The notes under the pieces: model-generated | The model's database searches: none | What the model saw: the letters and a program-made list of their open reading frames with translations, nothing else | What the model was told of the DNA's origin: nothing | In this document: positions 1 through 9,310 of the stretch, in pieces | Layout of the letters: each line of letters opens with the position of its first letter | Position numbering within the stretch: the first letter of the stretch is position 1 | Assembly: GCA_028565635.1 (NCBI GenBank) | Contig: JAOXYB010047392.1 | Coordinates: 1-12,149 of the forward strand | DNA from: Phoronis ovalis | Lineage: Eukaryota; Phoronida; Phoronidae | DNA: 12,149 nucleotides | Direction of reading: 5' to 3' | Made by a program: the position numbers and the translations under genes

Positions 1-739
1 CTAGAATACGTTACTCTAACGATAGAGCATGACATAATAACCCCCTTTCACTATCTTCTTTTCTCTTTGTATGTACAAATTGTCTGACAACGATCTGAAC
101 AAGTTGGTAATAAACTGAACGGTAAGCTGACGATATATCATTAGCGACTGGAATTAACACATTTTTCTTTTCGCACGAACACTGCATGGTGTGTTTCCGA
201 AATCTCCAGATACCAAGTAACTATCAAAATCAGACGCCAACTTTATTTCAAGTGCGTGCCCATTACTGTGGGATTTCGGCCGCAGGATAGCGGGGGATAG
301 TCCACGTGCCCATGCCCAGTGGTCTAATTAATAAATAATTTGTTTTTGTCAGTTTATAAATTTTATATGCTGAGGTGATATCTAAATAGACACTATCCAT
401 TCAAGAGACTTTAAACCACAAGTACCGCGCCCAGTACCTTGACGTGGGAGAGCGCCCCCGTGGCCGGCAATATAAATAATATGTTGTTTTTAATTTCTCT
501 TTGTGTGAAAAAATTTCTGATATCTGCGATCTATGTTAATTGTATTTTTATCGATTGTCCTTTTCACTGAAGATCGTCAACCTGTGGACATCTATACGCA
601 TGTGGTTTCGGACCGCTAGGTACGTGTCACGGCGGTGCATTAGACCTCGGATGCAAGCCAACAAGCATAATACTGTGCGAGACAATTGTAAATCGAGGCA
701 TGCCTTGTTTTCAAATCTGAGATTTCTGGAATTCTAAAA
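1..739. other. Intergenic or intronic DNA with GC-richer patches
   Basis: Patches at about 250-325, 420-470 and 570-690 are clearly richer in G+C than the surroundings. CGTGCCCATTACTGTGGG (255-272) and CGTGCCCATGCCCAGTGG (305-322) are imperfect direct repeats 50 bases apart. A 65-codon frame at 540-737 contains a possible 47-base mini-exon (573-619), flanked by an acceptor-like pyrimidine tract with AG and a GTACGT donor. Its translation matches nothing I recognise. No tRNA or other RNA gene was found. Confidence 0.3.
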
Positions 740-1510
740 AGAGATGTCTAACAGTTGTTTTTACGTGAAAACATTGGCAAATTATGTAGAAGTTTGTAAT
801 AGCATTTGATCAGTAATTTACGCGAACACCTAGTTGCGGTTTTCTAAATTATTGATTAAAATAAGAAAAAATAGAATAGGATACATTGAACTTGTACTGA
901 AACAATAAGAAGCAAGTCAAAACAATATAAAACAAGTGTTTTAACACACTTTGATCTAAAAATAAATATATTATTTTAATTCGAAAAGTATTTCAGTTAT
1001 GTCATACTAAGTTGATATACTCATACATCAATTATCTACAGAATTTTAAGGTATAGTAATTAGCAATATAATATCGTATTATTTGTTTACAGAATTTTCT
1101 ACATAAATATTTTTAAACACTTTTTGCAAAAAAAAAAATCTATGTTTTATAGCTGTATTTGCAAACGATTTCTAAGAAAACAATCTTAGCAAAATATCCT
1201 GTTTTTAGCCTGTTTTCAATGGTGATATGCACAACAATTTAGTTGAATATTAGGTTGTTTTGCAGTTCAAGAATAAATCGTATCATAATCTCATGTTCTT
1301 TATTTGTTGAGGCTCGTAGCATGCGCTGTTATGTGTATGTAGAAAGCGTTTTTATTTTGCCTCCGTACGCAAAACTGTTTGTGTAGTGGGTTAGCTTTTG
1401 TGGTATAATAACGATTTCAATCTCGCGAGCATTCGATTGTATCGAATTATATGCTCTTTTCAGTTACGCTAATCTATTGCTCTTGCCTATTATTGCTCTT
1501 GAATTTTTTT

Positions 1511-1547
1511 ATAATGCATTAAACTAATTATAATGTATTAAAGTAAC
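1511..1547. repeat. Two-copy 19-bp tandem repeat
   Basis: ATAATGCATTAAACTAATT (1511-1529) is followed directly by ATAATGTATTAAAGTAAC (1530-1547), with two clear substitutions over the shared part. Just upstream, TATTGCTCTTG occurs twice, 16 bases apart (1475-1485, 1491-1501). Both look like small slippage duplications. Confidence 0.5.
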
Positions 1548-3534
1548 GGGCGCTCGAGAACTCATATGACATATTTTTTGAAGTGCATAAAAATGTTTGC
1601 TCGATTGATCAAATGTTTCCTACTTGACATTTATGGATATGTACATTTGAGTGCGATGAGGCAATCCTGACTACTATTATCAGTATATAGCGTAATAGAT
1701 GAATGGCGTTCCCTTAATTAAAAAATCTCGTGTGAATATGATATTATCATTTCCTACTTTAATACGTGCATTACTGTTTCCCATGAGCCCTTTAAAGTCT
1801 ACCCGCTCTCGGCTAGTGTACATACAACCGGCAGCACATATGTTACACATTTAAACAATTACAAGGTGAATTTAGCTCAGTAACTTAATGCTTATGACAT
1901 CAACTTCAAAAAAGTCAACTCCCACGTTTATCTGGGTTTCGACATATTTTACATAAACTTAACTGCGCGTGTTACATCATCGTTTCCTATATATTTTATA
2001 CCTAACAACATTCACGTTTTTTACCCAAAAGCTGATTGTTTACTGCCACCCGTACCATGCATCTTGCTTCATGTTCAGGGAACACATTTAAAATGAGTTA
2101 GAACTGTATATATGTACTCTTGGAAACGGAACATCAGTTATTCATTGTATGCTTGTATCTGTATGTATTTGTGTATTTGTATGTGTTTCATTGCCAAAAC
2201 AAAATCAAACAATCAATCATTTTGTACCAACTCTAAACTAAAGCAATATCAGGGATAAAACGTCGCATTTCTCGGTCCTGATGACATACGCAAGCCATCG
2301 AGCTGGCCGAAACAAACTACCGTTACTCCCCATTTTGTTTTCCACAATCTAGCCGTCAAAAATCGTCAGTTTCAAACAGTTCAACTCGGCAAAATTGTTA
2401 CTGAATTAATGTGGTATCCGTTAATTATAAACTTCATTAGAGGAATATACCATATTGCAAAATGGAAATGGTTTAATATTTTTTTAATAACGGCAACTCG
2501 TTTAATGCTGAATAATCGCACTCGTAAGTTTTTACATGTTCACTTTTAATTGAGCAGTGACGTTTATTATTGCTGTTTTTGTATTTAAGAATTAGTCTAA
2601 CAATCGTCAGTGTCATGTGGAAGAGAAAGCTAATTAACTTTTTTTAATTTTATTATTTATTGAGCTCATAACAATGCAAACAAGTGATATCATTCCATGA
2701 TGCCTGATTATTTTCATTTTTGCAAATAATTCAGAACAATAGTTTACCACTATGACCGCAGAATGTTTAACTTTTATTTTTTTTAATTTTAGAAGGTTGT
2801 TACGTCTTGTTACGAAAAAACATTTTAATTAAAAATGAGATAACAGGAAAATAATGCTTGTTATGGCAATAGCAAATTGAACAAATTATCGCAAATATAG
2901 TGGATATGTTTTCATTTTTATAGGCTTGCTCAAAAGCTTTCTTTCAGCAGTCAAAATAATTCTACTGAGGTTTTACATTCGCCACTTTAGTAAGGCTTGC
3001 CTGTATGCTAGCCACGGGGCTGAGATGATTCACAGAAGAATATAGACCCAGAAGTAGGGAGTTATCGTGTAGTTGTATAAAGGCTTCGGCTGGTACAAGA
3101 TCATACCTTTTCACCTTCTATATATTTACTAATTTTCTATAAAACCAAAAGTTTTTAACATGTAAAAAGCCAGTAGCTTTAGAGTATTTAACAGCGTCTA
3201 GTATAAGGAATTTCCAAGTACCTTTAAAAAAGTTCGTATCTGTGGATAATAAAATGGTAATAAATTTCTTGGTCTGTTTTATATTCTACTTCAACATCGC
3301 TGCTGCAGTTTGTAATAGTTTCACGTCAAGTGAATTTAATTTAGTGGTATTCACTTCCTAGTTTCTCAGACCACTGAGGAAACGATTAGTCGACATGGAA
3401 GGGAGTTGCCTGGTAAAGAGAATTATTACACAATAGCTCGTAGAAAAGAGCCTTTTAACCACCCATAGGGACTCGATTAGGGTGCATCATTATAATTATT
3501 TTCGTTAGTTGTATCTATCTTTAGTCAGTTAGTT

Positions 3535-3627
3535 AGCAGTGGAAACAAACCGCTGATGATCCACTGCTATTTCATGTTTACTTCAAAGGTGCACCTGTGT
3601 TGAAGGGTGCAGGTGGAGAGTTGAAAT
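3535..3627. repeat. Cluster of nested short inverted repeats
   Basis: AGCAGTGGA (3535-3543) pairs perfectly with TCCACTGCT (3560-3568). A second nested set follows: ATTTCA (about 3570) with TGAAAT (about 3622), CTTCAA (3581-3586) with TTGAAG (3600-3605), and a perfect 10-bp palindrome AGGTGCACCT at 3587-3596. The stretch is less AT-rich than its surroundings. It may be a remnant of a mobile element end or a structured site; no target duplication was found. Confidence 0.4.
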
Positions 3628-3935
3628 AACTAACCAATGACAAATTCACTCACACAAATAGACCAAACTTCTAATTATATTCGCTAATTACCTTTTAAGT
3701 AATCAATTGATTAAAAATTAGGATATTGTATCAACAAGTATTTCGAAAAAGAACGCGACCAAAGCCCTAAACTATAAAATTCAGGCCCTAATAATAGTTA
3801 CATGTAAATCACTATCTTGTATAAATTGCGAAATTAAATTTCTCGATTTATATACCGTGAAAATTATATTTTTTGAGTAGCTGGCCAAGAAGCAATGTAA
3901 TAACGCCATTTTGCCAATACTTAACCTCTATTCTA

Positions 3936-3954
3936 ATAGCCTTCATCAGGCTAT
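3936..3954. repeat. Short hairpin ATAGCCT-TCATC-AGGCTAT
   Basis: A perfect 7-bp stem with a 5-base loop. On its own this is compatible with chance in a window of this size. No function is assigned. Confidence 0.35.
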
Positions 3955-4516
3955 AGTCTTAAAAATTACAAACATCATCCCACGCATTCGAATCTCTCCC
4001 AGGGCTACATAGCAAGCCATAGCTCCCTTGAAGAAATTTAAAAAGTAAAAAACCATTTATGAGCTCAGGTAAATCTTTTCTATACTTTATTAATGGTAGT
4101 GCTATAAAACGTATACCATCTAGATCATTTTCGACATGCTTTTGTTATTTTCTTATTATGTTATTATCCGCTACACAATTAATTAACTCTAAACTGCCAC
4201 AAATAGGGACTTTAAATGTGTTATTAATTAAGTAATTAATGAAAAAAAATAGAAAAAAATTCAGACCTTTGTGTCCTTGAACCGTTATTCATCATTCACG
4301 CGTCTATGTTATATTTTCAAAATTGGTTCGTGTACATGATGGTCATTAGGCAGCTACTTCGTGTTATATTCTTTGAATCACGCAGGCGGAAGAAGTCGCA
4401 TTTGTTGCAGTTGGTTGTATGAAGACCATGACAATTCAATTGACCTAATACTATTTAAGCGATATTATCTAGTTTTTAATGTGAAATATGTGATAAAAAA
4501 GCTTAATACATTTTTA

Positions 4517-4653
4517 TTCTTTTCTACAGGGAATAACAAATTTGCAGGAAAGTATAAAGTACGCAATAATTTAAATGATCGATTAATATTTAGGCACTGG
4601 TTAAATATGTAACGTGTCACTTCTTTTCTACATGAAATAACCACTTTGCACGA
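4517..4653. repeat. Pair of direct repeats of about 33 bp, 104 bp apart
   Basis: TTCTTTTCTACAGGGAATAA, then CAAATTTGCAGGAA (4517-4550), matches TTCTTTTCTACATGAAATAA, then CCACTTTGCACGAA (from 4621), at about 27 of 34 positions. The sequence between and around the copies is not clearly duplicated. The first copy ends its pyrimidine run in CAG, so it looks like a splice acceptor, but no exon structure follows. Confidence 0.4.
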
Positions 4654-5806
4654 ATCGTGTAAGTTTTGGCGTTCTTTATTTTATTTTTTATAATATTTGC
4701 ATGTTTCAGACGATGAATTAAACGAGTGAATTAGATAATGAAATACTATATAATAGATTCAATAAATCATCATTGAAGTTTATGAGTGTTTCATCGTTTG
4801 GAATGACGCAAAGCAAAAAAAAAGGAGGCACGCTGAAAACCACGCGTACGGATATGTCATAAGAGTTCATCATAATAAAATTATCAATTACATAAAATAC
4901 GAATTAACAGAGTAAATGAATTTTTGACGAAACACAGTATGCAAAGTTTTCTGAGCAATAAGAATTTTCTGGCTCTTAATTAAATAATTGAACGAAAAAT
5001 GAGCAACTACACAATAAATAGTTTAATAACTTTTTTCCGTGATATTTAGAAGTACAAACCAACCAACGTAACATTTAAATCGCAAATTATTATAACAGTT
5101 AATACTAATTATCCATGTTATTTAACTCAGATATATTTCTGTTTAACGCATGATTAAAACCAATAGTGGCCATTCAATTATCAATTACATCTCTAACTCA
5201 GATTTCTCATTATATTAATTACCATGGGTTAAATGCATTATAATTATAACATAGACTTCTATCATCGCCCTTTTTTCTAATACTGACCCTTTATTATTTA
5301 ATGAATTTTGACTATTAACGGTTAGTATAAAAGCGTTTGTTTCAAACAATTATTATAATTTAGTCATATGACTAAAGACGCTAAACTGCTTCATAGGCAA
5401 CAAAACCATTATTTTGCTTTACCCGTCCTGTTGTTGAACGGCTGAATGAAGCAAGGCGGAAATAAAAAAAAATGTTTTAGTGGATTGGAGAAGCCAACAT
5501 TATTACAACTGTAAAACCACTAGTTAGACTAGTTAATACGACCTTTGGGTGAAATCGCCTGTTTTCTTTACGAAAAGACTACCTAGATACGCAAGATTGT
5601 GTACGTACGAAAGCATAAAGCATTTAAGAAACATTACGTTTATCATGAGAGTACGGTACAATATTTTTTGTATGTCATTGAGGTTATCATTTCCCTGCAT
5701 TGTCTGTAACATATATTAACCAAACTACCCAGGGATACAGAGCGTATTTCTTGAAAATGGATTCACAATAGATATGAAAAATTAAGGCGCGTGATTTTCA
5801 CATATT

Positions 5807-5932
5807 TATTTACAAAAAGGTATGTCATTTACAAGTGAACTTTACAAAGGGTATCTATTTAGGAAGATTTTTTTTCCTTTACGACAGGGTATATTTTTGA
5901 TGACTTTTATTTACCAAAGGGTAGGTGTTTTT
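5807..5932. repeat. Four-copy degenerate tandem repeat, period about 31-38 bp
   Basis: Four units share TTTAC(A/C)AA(A/G)GGGTA-like cores, with GGTA at 5819, 5850, 5888 and 5920, each followed by a T-rich stretch. Steps are 31, 38 and 32 bases. The AAGGGTA core and the roughly 30-base period recall the array at 6778-7055, although the flanking parts of the units differ. Confidence 0.5.
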
Positions 5933-6777
5933 ATCCTAAGCACGAATACCTGCCGACATTTCTAACAAGTACCTCCCTGTACCTTATAATACTCTTATTA
6001 TTGGTAGACTTGACTGTCATGAGCACTATAGTGTTTCAGATGACTGTATAAAAGACCCTTGTCTCCAAACAACATGTACCTTACCCACAGAATACAGCGA
6101 TAATTACCTGGGTAATGTTATAGCCATAGAAAACAAATCAAAAGAGCTATTTATATTTTATAATAATAATAATTATCATACCCATTATCATCACACGGGG
6201 AAAACAATTATATAATGCTGGTACAAACAAGCTCAGTACTTACCGCACCTTTTAAACAACATATAATTTAATAAAAGTCATCTATTTAAAAAAGGTACAT
6301 AACCCGCAACACAGAAAAGCACTTATGTACAGGAACTCATTGCCTAAACATTGAATGAGGTCGACACAGAAACATTATAGCCAAGGAAAGGAAATGTATA
6401 TTTATATAATCGGGGTCTAAATCAGAATAAAAGGTGAAAAGGGTATTCTTTTACAATATTAGCTATATAACTAACACGGGAAATGTTTTTTAGTATCAAT
6501 GAAAATTGCACATTCACTAAACAAATAAAAATGAGATAGACCACATTTTCTAAAATAATATCAGTGTTTGAACGATGCCACCGACTAAATTTGTTGAATT
6601 CAAAGAAGGAATGGTGTGGTCATGCCAGAGAATTACCAAATAGTGTAAAAGCGTACATCAATGTGGTGTTATTGTTTTATAATAAAACCAAATGTTATTG
6701 ATGGATTGCCCGAGGATACTAATGGGTTTTTGACTACGGGGATGTGCCGCACAACCCAATCCAAAATTTTAGCTTGT
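5933..6777. other. AT-rich non-coding interval between the two minisatellite-like arrays
   Basis: No gene is visible. It contains a short ATA/AAT run near 6160-6180 and a 6-bp dyad ATTACC-TG-GGTAAT at 6103-6116. The array core appears in inverted form (GATGGATTGC) at 6700-6709, just before the 30-bp array begins. Confidence 0.4.
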
Positions 6778-7055
6778 GGTAGCAAACCCAATCTAAATGT
6801 TTTGAAATATAAGGGTAGCAATCCAATTGTTGTGACATATAAGGGTAGCAATCCAAAATTTTAAAATATTTGAGTAGCAATCCATTTTTACGCAAACTGA
6901 CTGATACAAACCAAATTCCAAAAATCTTTTTGTGGATACAAATCTAAAATTAATCAAAATTATTTGATGTAAGCAGTGGATAGCATGCAATCCAAATTTT
7001 TGAATTTCTTTACGGTAGCAATCAAAAAAAAAATGCAGTAAGAAGTATACAATCC
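6778..7055. repeat. Degenerate tandem array, about 30-bp period, core GGGTAGCAATCCAAA
   Basis: At least nine units are visible. Their (T)A(G)CAA-type cores lie near 6781, 6817, 6847, 6876, 6906, 6938, 6982, 7017 and 7049. Most steps are 29-36 bases; one is 44. The best-preserved pair are the TATAAGGGTAGCAATCCAA units at 6809 and 6839, exactly 30 apart, and divergence grows rightwards. Spacers are AT-rich. GATGGATTGC, which contains the reverse complement of the core GCAATCC, lies outside both ends (6700-6709 and 7115-7124). Short open frames on both strands here (6661-6864, 6851-6669) come from the repeat and are not genes. Unit divergence, and spacers that are not unique fixed-length sequences, argue against CRISPR. 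Confidence 0.6.
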
Positions 7056-7138
7056 AAATCGAAAATTTTCAATTGGCTGCACATCTCCACCAAAAAAAAT
7101 TTGAGTACCCCCGAGATGGATTGCTAAAGTAATTTCTA

Positions 7139-7441
7139 CTAATATAGAGAAGATTTAGATACAAGTGTACATGAACTATGTAAATTATTAAAGGCGTTTA
7201 AACATGACGCAAAACCAAAGTAATGGATGTTATACACCACATTCGTTCCACTGTACATTCCTTTTGCGAAAATATTCAAATTTGCATGTAGCACACAACT
7301 AGTCATGACGAATCTCTCAAAACACAAGTACTTTAACAATCCGAGACAACCAAGATGAAAGGTGCCGCAATTGCTGCACAAAACAAAAATAGGACAATAG
7401 TACCTACGCGTCTTGTCGCGTACAACTTTATTCTTGAACAC
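7139..7441 (-). other. Unrecognised 100-codon open frame with a Cys/His cluster, possibly a decayed fragment
   Basis: This is the longest open frame outside the FBXO28-like exons and ends about 50 bases left of the palindromic MITE. Residues 16-32 read CPIFVLCSNCGTFHLGC. The C-x2-C-x3-H-x2-C spacing (C22, C25, H29, C32) recalls half of a PHD-type zinc finger but is one residue short of the usual C-x2-C-x4-H, and the partner cysteines are not clearly present. TRRYYC and LCFERF nearby also loosely recall the cysteine-rich tail of piggyBac-type transposases. No splice sites or promoter stand out. It could be a relic of a mobile element protein, or a chance frame in AT-rich DNA, which is the safer reading. 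Confidence 0.15.
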
Positions 7442-7481
7442 AAATTCATGATACGAGATTATTTATAAATATGAAAAGGCG

Positions 7482-7489
7482 GCCAGTTG
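7482..7489. repeat. Left target-site duplication GCCAGTTG
   Basis: This 8-bp direct repeat matches 7684-7691 exactly and abuts the left end (CACGGTCA) of the palindromic element. The identity extends one base further left (GG), but that base is the terminal G of the right inverted repeat. Confidence 0.75.
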
Positions 7490-7683
7490 CACGGTCACCT
7501 GGCGATCATGTGTCGTTATATTTTTTAAATAAATTTATGATATACTATCCGCATACGACCTCCTGTATAATCTATTTATATACTGTATATATATATATAG
7601 ATTGCACAGGAGGCCGTATGGATAGTATATCATAAATTTATTTAAAAAATATAACGACACATGCTCGCCAGCTGCTGACCGTG
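7490..7683. mobile_element. Palindromic hAT-like MITE with 8-bp target-site duplication
   Basis: The two halves are almost perfect inverted copies. The left arm 7490-7575 pairs with the right arm 7683-7597, leaving about 20 bases of TA-rich loop. A block of roughly 45 bases, starting at CATGTGTCGTTATA, matches without mismatch. The outermost bases form CACGGTCA / TGACCGTG. GCCAGTTG lies directly outside each end (7482-7489 and 7684-7691) as a perfect 8-bp direct repeat. An 8-bp duplication with CA-type ends is the signature of hAT-class insertions; P-type elements also make 8-bp duplications. With no coding capacity it would depend on a transposase made elsewhere. The arms differ by only a few changes, suggesting a fairly young copy. 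Confidence 0.8.
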
Positions 7684-7691
7684 GCCAGTTG
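7684..7691. repeat. Right target-site duplication GCCAGTTG
   Basis: This is the exact partner of 7482-7489, abutting the right end (TGACCGTG) of the palindromic element. Confidence 0.75.
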
Positions 7692-8442
7692 TCACACTGA
7701 GTTGTCACATTTGTGATAAACTGTCCGCAGATTCATACACACAGAAAATGGCGCAGCTGATACTTATTGCTTCCTTAAGTCCTCCTGTAATACACTGTTC
7801 TCGTTTATTGATGTGAATTCTTTTTCGTCGTTAACGGAAATGCAAACAGTTTGGTACAATTCCTTAACACAAGCAACGTGACAAGTGTAGTACATGCTTA
7901 ATGATGGTGATTTGAGCAGCAAGATTCATTAGCATATCATTCTTGAAAATCGTAGCTTTTACAATTCCAGAATATAATGTATTCGAGGTGCGCTTCTTTA
8001 TTTAGTAAGGACACTTTTTTTAAATAAATCTAAAATGTGACAAACTTGCCAAACTCACAAGCATTCTATTGTCATAATGGCAGTGTAATCGGAAGCACCT
8101 ACCGAGTCGGTTCCCCAGTCAAGTCTGGCTGGCAAACCTATACTGTTCATCCAGCTGGGAATGGGGAACAGATATTCTCCACATGATTTATTTAAGAGCG
8201 AAACTCCATGAAACAACATCTTTTTTTGCAAATTTCAGTTTGCAGATAGAGTTCACCCACATTTTTAGCTGGCTGGTGAATTAAAAAAAATTCAGCTTGC
8301 TGGTGAGTGGGGAACAGATATGGCTTTCCAAGCTATATTACCAAATGGTTTAGCTGAGCATAAAACATGTAAAAAAATACGTTTGGTTTACTGTATAAAG
8401 CTATAAAAAATTATCCTCATCGGGTGCTTCTGTGTAATTGAC
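7692..8442. other. Non-coding interval between the MITE and the gene's 3' flank
   Basis: No gene is visible. A GTTGTCACA motif is duplicated just right of the MITE (about 7689-7707). TGATAAACTGTCCGCA (7714-7729) matches the MITE arm sequence at 7538-7553 at 14 of 16 positions. The block 8111-8321 is described as a repeat. Confidence 0.4.
8111..8321. repeat. Repeat block with direct and inverted GTGGGGAACAGATAT copies
   Basis: ATGGGGAACAGATAT at 8161-8175 recurs as GTGGGGAACAGATAT ending at 8321, each preceded by GCTGG, about 146 bases apart. An inverted copy of the same core, TTCCCCAGTCA (8111-8121), pairs with TGAGTGGGGAA (8304-8314) at 10 of 11 positions. GCTGGTGA occurs twice more in the right half, around an A-run (8281-8290). 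This could be a small eroded inverted-repeat element with a nested duplication. No target duplication was identified. Confidence 0.4.
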
Positions 8443-8448
8443 TTTATT
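8443..8448 (-). terminator. Candidate polyadenylation signal AATAAA
   Basis: This is the first canonical AATAAA hexamer on the minus strand downstream of the FBXO28-like stop codon, about 865 bases away. No clear GU-rich downstream element is visible. The variant hexamers at 8856-8851 and about 8934-8939 are closer alternatives. Confidence 0.2.
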
Positions 8449-9310
8449 TGCTGGGTACAACACAGGATCATCACATAGCTTCAAATGGTTAACAACAACT
8501 ACACTAAACATACTAGAAATTAATGAGATACAAAAAATAATATACAAAACTTGGTGGAATACCCCTTATATTATCCAGTATTACCTTGAACTATCGGATT
8601 CTACTAATACAGCTGCAATACATTTTTATGAGTAAACAGATAAATCTGCAATACTCACATTACCACATTAATGATTTGATATTTACACCAGGCAACAGTG
8701 TAATGACCCTAACAATAAACATGTCCAACAAGTGCACATATTTTGATAACATGGTATCATATGGGAATAAGTTATTTACACCACCAGTTGTGGAATGAAC
8801 CCTATCCCTCTACAGTTCATCAAGTGCATTTTAGTGAATTATTAATATTATTTAATCTTGAACAAACCGTGAATTATGGGATCAACTGGCAATGGCTTAG
8901 CTACACAAATGTGGTGCTTACAAATAGGTTGTTGTTTATACAGTGATATTAATGAGCTGAGGATGCTCTGATAACTGCTAGTGAAAAGTGCAATTAAAAC
9001 ATCATTTGTTATGAGATGACATCTATGAAACTCACATTATAGCACCATAATTTCAAATTGGACATCTTTCAATAAAGTAACTGTCTTATCATTATTCATT
9101 ACAGAAAAGTAATGGAAATGTTAGTAATGCTTGTTAGGCAAGCCTCCAAGATGATGCAATTGTTTAGTATATAGATAATCTCTTCTATTATGTAAAGACC
9201 AATGTAATACTTATTCCTTGATTTTAGTCCAGAAAGAGACTACTCACTAACATTGTTACCAATTGAAGGAGGTCATCTTGGTTTCTCACTATGTACAGTT
9301 AAGCACTTTT
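8443..9310 (-). other. FBXO28: Probable 3' UTR and downstream flank of the FBXO28-like gene
   Basis: This stretch follows the stop codon at 9313-9311. Reading away from the gene, the first canonical AATAAA on the minus strand is at 8448-8443. Nearer variants are TATAAA around 8934-8939 and ATTAAA at 8856-8851. The true end could be at any of these. Short open frames on the plus strand between 8438 and 8946 (65-70 codons) overlap one another, match nothing I recognise and have no supporting splice structure, so I treat them as chance. Confidence 0.35.

Larger units (their letters stand above)
740..5806. other. Long AT-rich non-coding stretch
   Basis: I see no gene in these five kilobases. The only frame above 60 codons (4361-4612, plus strand, 83 codons) is AT-driven and unrecognised. 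The content is short simple-sequence runs (for example, TGTATTTG-type repeats near 2145-2190), small duplications (1475-1547, 4517-4653) and short dyads (3361-3382, 3535-3627, 3936-3954), listed or discussed separately. It is most likely intergenic or deep-intronic sequence. Confidence 0.5.

Noticed and set aside
240-330. A GC-rich patch that could be a tRNA or other small RNA gene.
   Set aside because: No cloverleaf, A-box/B-box pair or anticodon arm could be assembled on either strand.
2278-2313. CTGATGA ... GAAAC spacing, resembling a hammerhead ribozyme core as found in Penelope-like elements.
   Set aside because: The stretch between the two motifs does not form a stem closing directly on the core, and the sequence on either side gives no matching stems I or III with a cleavage triplet in the right place. 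It may be a chance match or a remnant too eroded to claim.
3361-3382. The hairpin GTTTCTCAG-ACCA-CTGAGGAAAC.
   Set aside because: It is a short stem with a bulge and no context; a window of this size is expected to contain some such stems by chance.
3943-3949. A second CTGATGA on the minus strand, inside the hairpin at 3936-3954.
   Set aside because: No GAAA follows at a usable distance with a closing stem.
4361-4612. An 83-codon plus-strand frame.
   Set aside because: Its composition follows the AT-rich background, no domain is recognisable, and no convincing splice or start context supports it.
6661-6990. Short open frames on both strands (6661-6864 plus, 6851-6669 minus, 6990-6793 minus).
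   Set aside because: They overlap one another within the degenerate array and are by-products of the repeat.
6778-7055. A regular 30-base array that could be mistaken for a CRISPR array.
   Set aside because: The repeats diverge strongly, spacing varies from 29 to 44 bases, spacers are not unique fixed-length sequences, and the host is a eukaryote.
8438-8946. Three plus-strand frames of 65-70 codons, staggered across 500 bases.
   Set aside because: They overlap in different frames, match no family I know, and lie in the likely 3' UTR or flank of the minus-strand gene.
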